Positions 44,969-54,436 of a stretch of 64,000 nt of DNA are shown in pieces; the first letter of the stretch is position 1; each line of letters starts with the position of its first letter. The notes beneath the pieces were generated by a model. It did no database searches and was not told where the DNA came from. It worked only from the letters and a program-made list of their open reading frames with translations. Source of the DNA: Bradyrhizobium sp. CIAT3101 (GTDB lineage: Bacteria > Pseudomonadota > Alphaproteobacteria > Rhizobiales > Xanthobacteraceae); assembly GCF_029714945.1 (NCBI RefSeq), contig NZ_CP121634.1:434001-498000 (forward strand), written 5' to 3'. Made by a program: the position numbers and the translations under genes.

Positions 44969-46033
44969 GTGCAGATCACCCGCCGCCGCCTCTTTGGACT
45001 GCTCGCAGGCGGGGCCGCGCTGGTCGGAATCCCGTCCTTTTGGATCGCCCGCATGAAAAATTATGACGGCCCTGTCTCCGATCATTTCGACGGCCTGCAC
45101 TTCTTCGATCCGAACGGCGCGCCGCCGAGATCGCTCGGAGAGGTGTTCCGCTGGCAGTTCGGCGGGCGGCGGAAGCGCGAGGCCTGGCCGGATTGGGTGC
45201 CTAATTCTCATGCCGACACGCCGCCGGCGGGCGTCGACGGCGACAAGGTGCGGCTCTCCTTCGTCGGCCACGCCAGCTGGCTGATCCAGACCGGTGGCCT
45301 CAACATTCTCGTCGATCCCGTCTGGTCCTCGCGGGTCTCGCCGGTGGGGTGGGCCGGGCCGAAACGGCACAACGATCCCGGCATCGCTTTCGAGAAGCTG
45401 CCGAAGATCGACGTCGTGCTGGTCTCGCACGGGCACTACGATCATCTGGACATCACGACACTGTCGCGGCTCGCGAAGAATTTTGCGCCGCGCGTCGTCA
45501 CCCCGCTCGGCAATGACGTGACGATGCGGAGCGCCGACTCCGCCATCAAGGCCGAGGCGCGCGACTGGCACGACCGCGTCGAGCTCGGCGGCGGCATCGC
45601 CGTAACGCTGGTGCCGACCCGGCACTGGACGGCACGCGGCATGTTCGACCGCAACAAGGCGCTGTGGGCGAGCTTCGTGCTGGAGACGCCGGCGGGGAAA
45701 ATCTACGTGGTCTGCGATTCCGGCTATGGCGATGGCGGACATTTCCGCCGCGTCGCCGAGAAGCACGGGCCGCTGCGCCTGGCGATCCTGCCCATCGGCG
45801 CCTACGAGCCGCGCTGGTTCATGCGCGACCAACACATGAATCCGGAAGACGCCGTGAAAGCGATGGATGATTGCGGTGCGCAACAGGCGCTCGGGCATCA
45901 TCACGGCACGTTCCAGCTGACCGATGAGGCGATCGATGCGCCGGCCAAGGCGCTGGTGGAAGCGCTCGACGCCGCAAAGATTCCGCAGGAGCGGTTCGTC
46001 GCGATGAAGCCGGGGCAGGTGGTGGAGATTTAG
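44969..46033 (+). CDS. MBL-fold hydrolase with Tat-like signal (NAPE-PLD/UlaG-like)
   Basis: The 354-residue metallo-beta-lactamase-fold protein starts at GTG 44969 with a twin-arginine signal (ITRRRLFGLLAGGAALVG). It has FVGHASWLIQ, the di-metal motif SHGHYDHLD at 153-161, PTRHWTARG, VCDSGYGDGGHF and GHHHGTFQLT. This resembles the RomA/NAPE-phospholipase-D-like branch. The export signal suggests a periplasmic enzyme; the substrate (phospholipid or other phosphodiester) is uncertain. Confidence 0.88.
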   Translation: MQITRRRLFGLLAGGAALVGIPSFWIARMKNYDGPVSDHFDGLHFFDPNGAPPRSLGEVFRWQFGGRRKREAWPDWVPNSHADTPPAGVDGDKVRLSFVGHASWLIQTGGLNILVDPVWSSRVSPVGWAGPKRHNDPGIAFEKLPKIDVVLVSHGHYDHLDITTLSRLAKNFAPRVVTPLGNDVTMRSADSAIKAEARDWHDRVELGGGIAVTLVPTRHWTARGMFDRNKALWASFVLETPAGKIYVVCDSGYGDGGHFRRVAEKHGPLRLAILPIGAYEPRWFMRDQHMNPEDAVKAMDDCGAQQALGHHHGTFQLTDEAIDAPAKALVEALDAAKIPQERFVAMKPGQVVEI

Positions 46034-46058
46034 CAGAGATTGAGCTTCATTCTCCGCT

Positions 46059-46190
46059 GTCGTCCCGGACAAGCGAAGCGCAGATCCGGGACCCATACGC
46101 CGCAGCAGCGGTTTGGCGAAGATAGGCAATGATCGTCTTGCGCAACAACAACAGCTGCGGCGTATGGGTCCCGGCCTTCGCCGGGACGAC
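46059..46190. repeat. Interspersed large inverted repeat, family C (copy 2)
   Basis: GTCGTCCCGGAC...GGGACCCATACGCCGC pairs with GCGGCGTATGGGTCCC...CCGGGACGAC, enclosing a shorter AGCAG/CTGCT region. It lies between the convergent MBL and SIMPL genes. Confidence 0.8.
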
Positions 46191-46225
46191 ACCGTTGCTG
46201 TTGTGCGCAGCGTGCCCTTTACGGC

Positions 46226-46930
46226 CTACTGCTCTTTCGGCTTGATCGCCCAGCTCACATTCACCGTCACCGACAGTGTTTCCTCACCCGGCGCGACGGC
46301 CGAGGGCGCGGCCATCGGGGCTGCGGCCATGCGGCCCTTGAACAGCGGCATCGGAGCGCCGCCTTCGGAGACGCTGAGCGGTGCGCCCAGCGTGACGCCG
46401 GTGGCCCTGGCATAGATCTCGGCCTTGCGGCGGGCATCGGCCACGGCTCGTTCGCGGGCATCGTCGAGCAGTTTCGAGGCCTGCGTCACCTCGAACGAGA
46501 TGTTGCCGATGTCATTGGCGCCGGCACCGACCAGCGTGTCGATGATGCCGGCGACCTTGGTCACGTCGCGAATTTTCACGGTGACGCGGTTCGAGGCGCG
46601 GAAGCCGACGACCGGCGAGGCGCCTGTCGATTTGTTCTGGCCGTATTGCGGCTGCAGCGACAGCCGCGAGGTCTGATAATCCTTCTCGTCGATCCCCGCG
46701 CCTTTCAGCGCCAGCAGCACCTTGCCCATCGCGGCGTTGTTGGCGTCGGACGCTTCCTTCGCCGACTTGGCATCGTTGGCGACGCCGGCATCGATCTGCG
46801 CGAGGTCGGGCGCGACGGAGACCGTCGCCTCGCCACTGACGGTGATGGCGGATGGAAAATCGTCGGCGCGTGCGGGCGCGGCCAGCAGCGTGGCGGCGAG
46901 AAGGGCGGCGAGGGCAGCGGGCTTTTTCAT
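46226..46930 (-). CDS. Exported SIMPL (DUF541) domain protein
   Basis: The 234-residue protein has a signal peptide (MKKPAALAALLAATLLAAPARA) and one SIMPL domain: ITVSGEATVSVAPDLAQIDAGVAN, KDYQTSRLSLQPQYGQ, NRVTVKIRDVTKVAGIIDTLVGAGAN, and ARERAVADARRKAEIYARATG. SIMPL proteins (such as BP26/Omp28 of Brucella) form periplasmic oligomers of unclear function. The start is ATG 46930; an in-frame GTG at 46939 overlapping the previous stop is possible. It is five bp downstream of the GyrI-like gene, so the two form an operon. Confidence 0.9.
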   Translation of the reverse strand: MKKPAALAALLAATLLAAPARADDFPSAITVSGEATVSVAPDLAQIDAGVANDAKSAKEASDANNAAMGKVLLALKGAGIDEKDYQTSRLSLQPQYGQNKSTGASPVVGFRASNRVTVKIRDVTKVAGIIDTLVGAGANDIGNISFEVTQASKLLDDARERAVADARRKAEIYARATGVTLGAPLSVSEGGAPMPLFKGRMAAAPMAAPSAVAPGEETLSVTVNVSWAIKPKEQ

Positions 46931-46935
46931 CGGTC

Positions 46936-47673
46936 TCACTTCAGCGGTACGAACACATTGATCACGAGCTTGTCCTCGGCCGTCTTCAGGGGATCGGTGA
47001 GGTATTCCTCGATGAACGTGTCCTTGGCTTCCAGCTTCTTGTCGTCGAGGTGATTGGTGATCGCCTCATAGGTGTTGTCCATGTTGTCGTAGGAGCCGCG
47101 ATGGACGAATTTCAGCGCCTTGCCCTCCGGCGATTTGCCGATGCTCATGTCCTTGGTCAGGTTCTTGGGATCCTGCTCGATCGGGATCTCGGCAAGGAAG
47201 GTGAAACCGGTGTCGTCGGTCGAGGTGTAGACGATCATCGAATTGCCCGCGTGCTTGATGCCCTGCTTGTCGAGCAGCGCGTTCAGCGCCTTGAAGGCGT
47301 CGACCAGGGTGTCGAAGGCCGAGTCCCAATTGGCAGTGCCCTTGACCATCACGACCTTCTTGGCCTCGAGCGTGGTCTCCAGGCCAAAGGGATCGGCGGT
47401 CTGCACCGGGGCGGGGGTGGCGGCCGCGGCGGGCGGCGGGGTTGCCGGGCTCGGCGAGGCGCTGGCCGCCGGCGATGGGGCCGGCGCGGGGGTTGCGGCG
47501 GGGGCCGGCGTGGCACTTGCGGCCGGGGAGGGCGTGGCAGATGGCGCCGGCGAGGGACTGGCCGACGCGGCGGGTGCCGGGCTCGGGGTCTGGGCGTGAG
47601 CGCCGGACAGACCCAGCGATAATGCTGCTGCCGGGATCAGCGCGGCCAGAGCGATGCGACGAAAACCATTCAT
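46936..47673 (-). CDS. Exported GyrI-like (AraC effector-binding fold) protein with A/P/S linker
   Basis: The 245-residue protein has a signal peptide (MNGFRRIALAALIPAAALSLGLSGAHAQ), a low-complexity Ala/Pro/Ser/Thr linker (about 29-90) and a GyrI-like small-molecule-binding domain. The domain has KKVVMVKGTANWDSAFDTLVDAFKALNALL, GFTFLAEIPIEQD, ALKFVHRGSYDNMDNTYEAITNHL, and a closing FIEEYLTDPLKTAEDKLVINVFVPL. The active Glu of the family aligns with FIEEYL. Such domains are usually cytosolic; here it is predicted periplasmic. GGGGAG precedes ATG 47673; upstream in-frame codons to 47970 are not coding. Confidence 0.88.
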   Translation of the reverse strand: MNGFRRIALAALIPAAALSLGLSGAHAQTPSPAPAASASPSPAPSATPSPAASATPAPAATPAPAPSPAASASPSPATPPPAAAATPAPVQTADPFGLETTLEAKKVVMVKGTANWDSAFDTLVDAFKALNALLDKQGIKHAGNSMIVYTSTDDTGFTFLAEIPIEQDPKNLTKDMSIGKSPEGKALKFVHRGSYDNMDNTYEAITNHLDDKKLEAKDTFIEEYLTDPLKTAEDKLVINVFVPLK

Positions 47674-47875
47674 TTTATTCTCCCCAGACCTTGCCCACCA
47701 AGGCCTTAACCCGGCCGTACATCCCGGCTCGCGCGAACCGCGCCGTTCTAACACGCAAGCGCCGAATTCGTCCCATGACAGATGCGTCATGGCAGGCGCC
47801 CTGGGTCTCGACGGCAAAACACTGGCCAAGCCGGCAAGGATCGCCATATAAGGCAGGCGAAATTCAGGAATTTTC

Positions 47876-48751
47876 ATGAGCGCGCTGGCCAACCACGCAT
47901 TTGCCAAGATGAACGGCATCGGCAACGAGATCGTCGTTGTCGACATGCGCGATTCCGCAGGGAAGGTCACGCCGGACGACGCCCGCGCGGTGGCCTCCGC
48001 GGACGGTGGCGTCCCCTATGACCAGCTCATGGTGCTGCAGAAGCCTCGGCTCGACGGCACTGAAGCCTTCATCAGCATCTACAACAATGACGGCTCCGAA
48101 GCCGGTGCCTGCGGCAACGGCATGCGCTGCGTGGTTCGCCGCATTTTCGAGAAGAGCGGACAGGCCACGGCGACCTTCGAGACGGCGGCCGGCCTGCTCA
48201 ATGCCTGGCAGGGCCCGGCGTCAGACCTCTACACCGTCGATATGGGCGCGCCGAAGTTCGGCTGGCAGGACATTCCGCTGGCGGAAGAGTTTCGCGACAC
48301 CCGCTACATCGAATTGCAGATCGGGCCGATCGACAAGCCGATCCTGCATTCGCCGTCCGTGGTCAGCATGGGTAATCCGCACGCGATCTTCTGGGTCGAC
48401 GACGTCAACGCCTATGATCTCGAGCGCTTTGGTCCGCTCCTGGAAAATCATCCGATCTTTCCCGAGCGCGCCAACATCACGCTGGCTCATATCGTCGATC
48501 GCGAGCACATCACGATGCGTACCTGGGAGCGCGGTGCGGGTCTCACCCGGGCCTGCGGCTCGGCGGCCTGTGCGACCGCGGTTGCGGCCGCACGCCTGAA
48601 GCGCACCGAACGCAAGGTCGAGATGACGCTGCCGGGCGGCAAGCTCGGCATCGAATGGCGCGAGCGCGACGACCACGTGCTGATGACGGGCACCGCGACC
48701 TTCGAATTTGAAGGCAATTTCGATCCGGCGCTGTTCGCGCCGGCCGGGTAA
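47876..48751 (+). CDS. dapF: Diaminopimelate epimerase
   Basis: The 291-residue cofactor-independent racemase converts LL- to meso-DAP for lysine and peptidoglycan. The two catalytic Cys are visible: Cys79 in [11 protein letters not shown] and Cys227 in [10 protein letters not shown]. It also has [31 protein letters not shown] and [11 protein letters not shown]. The stop overlaps the mtaB start by one base (TAATG), so translation is coupled. Confidence 0.97.
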   Translation: MSALANHAFAKMNGIGNEIVVVDMRDSAGKVTPDDARAVASADGGVPYDQLMVLQKPRLDGTEAFISIYNNDGSEAGACGNGMRCVVRRIFEKSGQATATFETAAGLLNAWQGPASDLYTVDMGAPKFGWQDIPLAEEFRDTRYIELQIGPIDKPILHSPSVVSMGNPHAIFWVDDVNAYDLERFGPLLENHPIFPERANITLAHIVDREHITMRTWERGAGLTRACGSAACATAVAAARLKRTERKVEMTLPGGKLGIEWRERDDHVLMTGTATFEFEGNFDPALFAPAG

Positions 48752-50004
48752 TGGCTGTCGAGGTCGTCACTTTCGGCTGCCGCCTCAATGCTTTCGAGGC
48801 CGAGGTGATCCGCCGCGAAGCGGAGGGCGCCGGTCTTTCCGATACCATCGTCATCAACAGCTGCGCCGTCACCAACGAGGCGGTGGCGCAGGCGCGGCAG
48901 TCGATCCGCAAGTTGAAACGCGAACGGCCCGGTGCGCGCATCGTCGTCACCGGCTGCGCGGCGCAGACGCAAAGCGATATGTTCGCCGAGATGGCCGAGG
49001 TCGACCGCGTCGTCGGCAATGACGACAAGATGCGCGGTGAAGCCTGGCGCGCGGCGCGGGATGCCTTCGATCTCGGCGCCAGCGAGAAGATCGCGGTCAG
49101 CGACATCATGGCTGTCAGGGAAATGGCGCCGCATCTGATCGACGGTTTTGCGAGCCGCCTGCCGCGGGTGTTCGTGCAGGTGCAGAACGGCTGCGACCAT
49201 CGCTGCACCTTCTGCATCATTCCCTATGGCCGCGGCAATTCGCGCTCGGTGCCGATGGGCGCGGTGGTCGATCAGGTGCGGGCGCTGGTGGAGCGCGGCC
49301 ATGCCGAGATCGTGCTGACCGGCGTCGATCTCACCAGCTACGGCGCCGATCTGCCGGGCGCACCAAAGCTCGGCATGCTGACCAGGCAGATCCTGCGGCA
49401 TGTGCCGGAGCTGAAGCGGCTGCGCATCTCCTCGATCGATTCGATCGAGGCCGACATCGATCTGTTGGATGCCATCGCCGACGATGCGCGGCTGATGCCG
49501 CATCTGCATCTGTCGCTGCAGTCCGGCGACGACATGATTCTGAAGCGCATGAAGCGGCGGCATTTGCGGCAGGATGCGATTGCGTTCTGCAATCAGGTGC
49601 GCCGGCTGCGCCCTGACATCGTTTTCGGTGCCGACATCATCGCGGGCTTTCCGACCGAGACCGAGGAGATGTTCTCGCGCTCGCTCGATTTGGTCGAGGA
49701 ATGCGGCCTGACATTCCTGCATGTTTTCCCCTATTCGCCACGTCCCGGCACGCCGGCCGCACGGATGCCGCAGGTCGCGGGCGGTGCGATCAAGGCGCGC
49801 GCGAAGCGGCTGCGCGCAGCGGGCGAGGCCGCGTTACGGCAGCGGCTGCAAGCCGAGATCGGCGCGACGCGCGACGTGCTGACCGAGAGCGAGGAGCAGG
49901 GGCGCACCGAGCATTATCTGCCGGTGGCGATTGCGGGCGAGCGCGTCGGCAGCGTCGTGCCGCTCAGGATCGCCGGCTCCGATGGCGAGCGGCTCACGAT
50001 ATAG
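48751..50004 (+). CDS. mtaB: tRNA (N6-threonylcarbamoyladenosine-C2)-methylthiotransferase MtaB
   Basis: The 417-residue radical SAM enzyme turns t6A37 into ms2t6A37. The N-terminal UPF0004 domain carries the auxiliary cluster Cys10 (TFGCRLN), Cys38 (INSCAVTN) and Cys69 (TGCAAQ); the radical SAM CxxxCxxC is Cys148/152/155 in NGCDHRCTFCIIPYGRG. A C-terminal TRAM-like region starts near 350. YqeV-type numbering rather than MiaB or RimO is suggested by GCRLNAFE and EVDRVVGND. It is translationally coupled to dapF and meets the DUF2336 gene tail to tail with no spacer. Confidence 0.95.
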   Translation: MAVEVVTFGCRLNAFEAEVIRREAEGAGLSDTIVINSCAVTNEAVAQARQSIRKLKRERPGARIVVTGCAAQTQSDMFAEMAEVDRVVGNDDKMRGEAWRAARDAFDLGASEKIAVSDIMAVREMAPHLIDGFASRLPRVFVQVQNGCDHRCTFCIIPYGRGNSRSVPMGAVVDQVRALVERGHAEIVLTGVDLTSYGADLPGAPKLGMLTRQILRHVPELKRLRISSIDSIEADIDLLDAIADDARLMPHLHLSLQSGDDMILKRMKRRHLRQDAIAFCNQVRRLRPDIVFGADIIAGFPTETEEMFSRSLDLVEECGLTFLHVFPYSPRPGTPAARMPQVAGGAIKARAKRLRAAGEAALRQRLQAEIGATRDVLTESEEQGRTEHYLPVAIAGERVGSVVPLRIAGSDGERLTI

Positions 50005-51114
50005 CTACGACGCCCGTACCTGCCAGAACCGCAGCGTGCGTCGTGCATTCTCCGGCGACATGCGGGCGAAATTGCTCTGCGCTCTCGCAACATCCGCCGG
50101 CTTCATGGCGCCTGTCGCAAAGCGGCTTTCGAGCACGGCGGCGGTGGTTTCCCAGCTCAGTTGCGCCGCCTTGCACGGCACCAGCAGGCCATCTTCGCGC
50201 AGGCTCTGCATCAGCGGACGAATCACCTCGACGGTCGATCCTGACAAGGCTGCGAGAGCCGCCACGGCCTCCTCGTAGCGTCGGTGTCTTGCAAAGCCGA
50301 GCAGCGTCGCCTCGTTGAGCTGACCGGATGCCTTGAGACTGGCAATCGCCCGCTTGGCGCCTTCGAAATCGCGGACGCCGGACATCTCGCGTTCGACGCC
50401 AACCGTGACGGCGGCAATCGCACTCTGGATCTCGTCGAACAGATCGGGCGGCGCGCGCGACAGCAGCCGGGTGCGAACCGTATCCGTCGCGGAACGCAGC
50501 AATTGGCGGCGCAGGTCCGACGGCAGGTCGACGCGGACGCCGACGCTCACCGCGAGCTCGGGATCGCTCTCGGCCTGCCCGACGACGACGGCAAATCCCT
50601 TGCCGGACATGCGCGCGCCGGGATTGGCGGCGAGACGCCGGCTGACGCTGGGATAGCGGCGCGCCAGCAGCGCGTCGGTGACGATTTCCTTCAGCCACCA
50701 GCGGCCGGCGACCGCGAGCAGATGCGTTTCGCCCTTGGATGATGCGATCCTCACCAGCTCGCCGTCGTCGAGGCGTGCGGATTCCTGCAGCACCGGACCG
50801 GCGATACGGATCTCGTCATTGTTGGCGAGGCGGCGGATGACGGAGGGCGGGGCCTGCGCGACCGGCGCGAGCTGGGCGCTGATCTCGGCGAGCGCGACGC
50901 GTGCACCCATGTCGGCGATGGCGCGCAGCTCGATGGTGCCGATCAGGCGTTCGAGCACGTCGTCGAACAGCGCGACCTGCTCGTCGTCAAAACTTCCGGC
51001 GGAGGACAGGAACAGGTCGGTGACGCGCCGGGCCGTTTCGAGGCCCTTTTCCGGGGAGCCCAGTCGAATGGCGGATTCGACCTCGTCGACAATCGATAGC
51101 TCGGCCTTGGACAT
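50005..51114 (-). CDS. DUF2336 protein
   Basis: The 369-residue soluble, mostly helical protein resembles the alphaproteobacterial DUF2336 family: VTDLFLSSAGSFDDEQVALFDDVLERLIGTIE, ARVALAEISAQLAPVAQAPPSVIRRLANNDEIRIAGPVL and RRYEEAVAALAALSGSTVEVIRPLMQ. The HEAT-like repeated helices suggest protein interaction; the function is unknown. The start is set at ATG 51114 (MSKAELSIVDEVE). Its stop is directly adjacent to the mtaB stop. Confidence 0.88.
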   Translation of the reverse strand: MSKAELSIVDEVESAIRLGSPEKGLETARRVTDLFLSSAGSFDDEQVALFDDVLERLIGTIELRAIADMGARVALAEISAQLAPVAQAPPSVIRRLANNDEIRIAGPVLQESARLDDGELVRIASSKGETHLLAVAGRWWLKEIVTDALLARRYPSVSRRLAANPGARMSGKGFAVVVGQAESDPELAVSVGVRVDLPSDLRRQLLRSATDTVRTRLLSRAPPDLFDEIQSAIAAVTVGVEREMSGVRDFEGAKRAIASLKASGQLNEATLLGFARHRRYEEAVAALAALSGSTVEVIRPLMQSLREDGLLVPCKAAQLSWETTAAVLESRFATGAMKPADVARAQSNFARMSPENARRTLRFWQVRAS

Positions 51115-51221
51115 GACGCGTTGCTCGTCCTGAGCGGATGGGAAGCTTGTTCTAAGCAACCGCTATCATTAGAGACGAGCACTGAACGTTTCGTAAACCA
51201 TGGCTTGGTAGCCGAGCACTC

Positions 51222-51333
51222 CTCCTCATCCTGAGGAGCCCGCAAAGCGGGCGTCTCGAAGGATAGAGGCCCGGCTGCAACAGCGGGGCTCTCATGGTTT
51301 GAGACGCGCGTTCCGCGCTCCTCACCATGAGGG
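51222..51333. repeat. Interspersed large inverted repeat, family F (copy 1)
   Basis: CTCCTCATCCTGAGGAGCCC...GCGGGCGTCTCGAAGGAT is followed by GGTTTGAGACGCGCGTTCCGCGCTCCTCACCATGAGGG. Another copy, in opposite orientation, is at 62345-62459. Confidence 0.82.
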
Positions 51334-51343
51334 ACTGACAGGG

Positions 51344-52096
51344 TTATTCCCCGTTCCAGCCGCAGGCGCGCAGCTTCTCGTGCATGTGGGGCGGGGCCGG
51401 CGCGACCACGCGGACCGGGTCCTTGTTCCGGGAGATCGGCACCACGATCTCGCGGGAATGCAGGTGCAGCTTCGGCTCGCCGAAACGCGGACCGTTGCCG
51501 TAAATGTTATCGCCGAATATCGGCCAGCCGGTCGCTGACGAATGCACCCGCAATTGATGGGTCCGGCCGGTCACCGGTTCCATGGCGAGCCAGGTGAAAC
51601 CGTCGCCCCGGCCCATCACCTTCCAATTGGTGACGGCCTTCTGCCCCTCCGGATCAGGCTTCTGCCACCAGCCGCGCTCGGCGTTGAGCCGGCCGAGCGG
51701 CATGTCGACGGTGCCTTCGTCCTCGGCAGGGCCACCCTCGACCACGGTCCAGTAGGTCTTGCCGATCTTGCCATGCTTGAACAGCAGGCCGAGCGAGGCG
51801 GTCGCCTTGCGATGGCGGCCGAGCACCAGGCAGCCGGAGGTGTCCTTGTCCAGCCGGTGGGCCAGCACCGGCGGCCGCGGCAGGCCGAAACAGAGCGCGT
51901 TGAAGGAGTCCTCCAGATTGGCGCCGCCCTTGGGACCGCGATGCACCGGCAGGCCGGCCGGCTTGTCGATGATCAGCATCAGCCCGTCGCGGTGGAGCAC
52001 GCGCGCCAAAATCTCGTCGGCGGTCAATTCGGGAACATCGAGCAATTGCAGGACCTTTGGACAAGACTTTCGTTTAGGGGCGGGAACGGCTAACAC
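51344..52096 (-). CDS. RluA-family pseudouridine synthase
   Basis: The 250-residue protein isomerises uridine in rRNA or tRNA. The catalytic Asp83 lies in AHRLDKDTSGCLVLG; other motifs are LMLIIDKPAGLPVHRGPKGG, FKHGKIGKTYWTVVEG and VTGRTHQLRVHSSATGWPIFGDNIYG. It lacks an S4 domain, so RluA/TruC-like. The target site is not predictable. The start at 52096 is GTG; it is divergent from ftsY with only nine bp between. Confidence 0.92.
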   Translation of the reverse strand: MLAVPAPKRKSCPKVLQLLDVPELTADEILARVLHRDGLMLIIDKPAGLPVHRGPKGGANLEDSFNALCFGLPRPPVLAHRLDKDTSGCLVLGRHRKATASLGLLFKHGKIGKTYWTVVEGGPAEDEGTVDMPLGRLNAERGWWQKPDPEGQKAVTNWKVMGRGDGFTWLAMEPVTGRTHQLRVHSSATGWPIFGDNIYGNGPRFGEPKLHLHSREIVVPISRNKDPVRVVAPAPPHMHEKLRACGWNGE

Positions 52097-52105
52097 ACCC
52101 CCGCC

Positions 52106-53053
52106 ATGAACGATACCACGTCAGATCCCCCCAAGCTGAGCTGGTGGCGCCGCCTGTCCAACGGGCTGAAGCGCACCTCGTCCTCGCTCGGGACCGCGGT
52201 CGCCGACCTCGTCACCAAGCGCAAGCTCGACCGCGCCATGCTCGACGACATCGAGGACGTGCTGCTGCGCGCCGACCTCGGCACCTCGGTCGCGGTGCGG
52301 ATCGCGGACGCTGTCGGCACCGGGCGCTACGACAAGGCGATCTCGGCCGACGAGGTCAAGGACGTGGTCGCGACCGAGGTCGAGAAGGTGCTGGCGCCGG
52401 TCGCAAAACCGCTCGAGATCGATGCGGCCAGGAAGCCGTTCGTGATCCTCGTGGTCGGCGTCAATGGCTCCGGCAAGACCACCACCATCGGAAAGCTCTC
52501 GCAGAAATTCGCATCCGAAGGCCGCAAAGTGATGCTGGCTGCCGGCGACACGTTTCGCGCAGCCGCGATCGAGCAGCTCAAGGTCTGGGGCGAGCGCACC
52601 AAGACCCCGGTCATTGCCGGCGCGCAGGGCTCGGACTCGGCGAGCCTCGCCTTCAATGCGCTGACGGCGGCGAAAGAGCAGGCCGTCGATGTGCTCCTGA
52701 TCGACACCGCCGGCCGCTTGCAGAACAAGGCCGAACTGATGAACGAGCTCGAGAAGGTCGTGCGCGTCATCCGCAAGGTGGACGACACTGCGCCGCATGC
52801 CGTGCTGCTGGTGCTGGACGCAACCGTCGGCCAGAATGCGCTGTCGCAGGTCGAGGCCTTCCATCGCACTGCAGGGGTGACGGGCCTCGTGATGACCAAG
52901 CTCGACGGCACCGCCCGCGGCGGCATTCTGGTGGCGCTTGCGGAAAAATTCAAACTGCCGGTGCATTTCATCGGCGTCGGCGAAGGCGTCGACGATCTCG
53001 CGCCGTTCACCGCGCGCGATTTCGCCCGCGCGATCGCCGGAATCGAAAGCTAG
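52106..53053 (+). CDS. ftsY: Signal recognition particle receptor FtsY
   Basis: The 315-residue SRP receptor GTPase has a short basic N-terminus (LSWWRRLSNGLKRTSSSLG) that replaces the long acidic A domain of E. coli and may bind lipid. N domain follows, then G1 GVNGSGKTTTIGKL at 118-131, AAGDTFRAAAIEQL, DTAGRLQNKAELMNEL and TKLDGTARGG. It pairs with Ffh (43104-44651). Three bp separate it from the septation-protein gene. Confidence 0.97.
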   Translation: MNDTTSDPPKLSWWRRLSNGLKRTSSSLGTAVADLVTKRKLDRAMLDDIEDVLLRADLGTSVAVRIADAVGTGRYDKAISADEVKDVVATEVEKVLAPVAKPLEIDAARKPFVILVVGVNGSGKTTTIGKLSQKFASEGRKVMLAAGDTFRAAAIEQLKVWGERTKTPVIAGAQGSDSASLAFNALTAAKEQAVDVLLIDTAGRLQNKAELMNELEKVVRVIRKVDDTAPHAVLLVLDATVGQNALSQVEAFHRTAGVTGLVMTKLDGTARGGILVALAEKFKLPVHFIGVGEGVDDLAPFTARDFARAIAGIES

Positions 53054-53056
53054 AGA

Positions 53057-53659
53057 ATGGACAAGACCCAGCCGCATCCGCTGTTCAAGCTTGCGACCGA
53101 GCTCGGTCCGCTGCTCGTGTTCTTCTTCGTCAATGCGAAGTTCAATCTGTTCGCCGCGACCGGCGCCTTCATGGTCGCGATCGTGGCGGCGATGGTCGCC
53201 TCCTACGTGGTGACGCGCCACATCCCGATCATGGCGATCGTGACCGGCGTGATCGTGCTGGTGTTCGGCACGCTGACGCTGGTGCTGCACGACGAGACCT
53301 TCATCAAGGTCAAGCCGACCATCATCTACGGGCTGTTTGCCGCGATCCTCGGCGGCGGGCTGTTGTTCGGCCGCTCCTTCATCGCCGTGATGTTCGACCA
53401 GATGTTCAATCTGACGCCGCAGGGCTGGCGTATCCTGACGCTGCGCTGGGCGCTGTTCTTCGCCGGCATGGCAGTGCTGAACGAGATCGTCTGGCGCACC
53501 CAGAGCACGGACTTCTGGGTGAACTTCAAGGTGTTCGGCGTCACGCCCATCACCATGATCTTCGCCATCGCCCAGATGCCGCTGACCAAGCGCTACGGCG
53601 TCGAGCCGGTCTCGCTGGAGACCAGCGAGGCCGAGGCGGGAGATGTGCGGAAGGGGTGA
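53057..53659 (+). CDS. Inner-membrane septation protein A (YciB/IspZ)
   Basis: The 200-residue protein has five to six membrane helices and the family motifs [54 protein letters not shown], and [19 protein letters not shown]...FWVNFKVFG. It is needed for normal septation in Shigella and interacts with cell-envelope machinery in E. coli. It is co-transcribed with ftsY (3-bp gap), a common Rhizobiales arrangement. Confidence 0.94.
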   Translation: MDKTQPHPLFKLATELGPLLVFFFVNAKFNLFAATGAFMVAIVAAMVASYVVTRHIPIMAIVTGVIVLVFGTLTLVLHDETFIKVKPTIIYGLFAAILGGGLLFGRSFIAVMFDQMFNLTPQGWRILTLRWALFFAGMAVLNEIVWRTQSTDFWVNFKVFGVTPITMIFAIAQMPLTKRYGVEPVSLETSEAEAGDVRKG

Positions 53660-53698
53660 GGGTCTTTCGCGAGCGAAGGCGCGCAACCCACCCTCATC

Positions 53699-53801
53699 TG
53701 TCATCGCCCGACTTGATCGGGCGATCCAGTATTCCAGAGACAACAGTGAGATACGGAGAGGCCGCGGCGTACTGGATGCCCCGGTCAAGCCGGGGCATGA
53801 C
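53699..53801. repeat. Interspersed large inverted repeat, family D (copy 2)
   Basis: TGTCATCGCCCGACTTGATC...ATCCAGTA pairs with TACTGGATGCCCCGG...CCGGGGCATGAC. It lies between the convergent yciB-type gene and ccmG. Confidence 0.8.
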
Positions 53802-53842
53802 TGCGGTGTGTGTGGCCGAGTGCCTCGCGCACGAGAGCTGCA

Positions 53843-54436
53843 TCAGCTCCCCGCCTTCAACGCCTTCACCATCTGCGGCAGCAGCACCGCCCTGTAATTC
53901 TCCGGCGTGATCGGGCCGACCAGCTTGTAGACGATGGTACCCTCGGGGCCGACGACGAAGGTCTCCGGCACGCCATAGACGCCCCACTCGATCGAGGCAC
54001 GGCCGTTGGCGTCGGTGCCGACGCGGTCGAACGGGTTGCCGTAGCGGCCGAGGAAACGCCGCGCGTTGTCGGGCGCATCCTTGTAATTGATGCCGACCAT
54101 CTGAAAGCGCTTGTCGCCGGCGAGCTCGGTCAGCAGCGGCGCTTCGTCGTGACAGGGCACGCACCACGACGCCCAGACATTGACGAGGCTGACCTTGCCC
54201 TTGAACGCGGCGGGATCGAGCCCGGGCACCTGCGCGCCGCCGGCCTGCAATCCCTCGAGCGGCGGCAGCGTGGTCTGCGGCGCGGGCCGGCCGATCAGCG
54301 CGGACGGAATGCGCGAAGGATCGCCGCTGCCGAGCCGGAACCAGAACAGCACGGCAAGGGCGATGAAGGCGAGCAGCGGCAGCACCATCAGAAAGGTGCG
54401 GCGCTGCGGCGGTGCCGAGGTCGATTGCTCGCTCAT
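53843..54436 (-). CDS. ccmG: Cytochrome c maturation thioredoxin CcmG (DsbE)
   Basis: The 197-residue membrane-anchored periplasmic thioredoxin has a membrane helix at about 14-34, active site WCVPC at 91-95 within [17 protein letters not shown], the [15 protein letters not shown] cis-Pro loop and the [13 protein letters not shown] acidic insertion. It keeps apocytochrome Cys reduced for heme attachment. Its ATG overlaps the ccmD stop (ATGA). It is named cycY in B. japonicum. It is the last gene of ccmA-BCDG as laid out here. Confidence 0.96.
   Translation of the reverse strand: MSEQSTSAPPQRRTFLMVLPLLAFIALAVLFWFRLGSGDPSRIPSALIGRPAPQTTLPPLEGLQAGGAQVPGLDPAAFKGKVSLVNVWASWCVPCHDEAPLLTELAGDKRFQMVGINYKDAPDNARRFLGRYGNPFDRVGTDANGRASIEWGVYGVPETFVVGPEGTIVYKLVGPITPENYRAVLLPQMVKALKAGS

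Noticed and set aside
47674..47970. Ninety-nine extra codons at the start of the GyrI-like gene
   Set aside because: No ribosome site; a perfect signal peptide and GGGGAG site begin at 47673.
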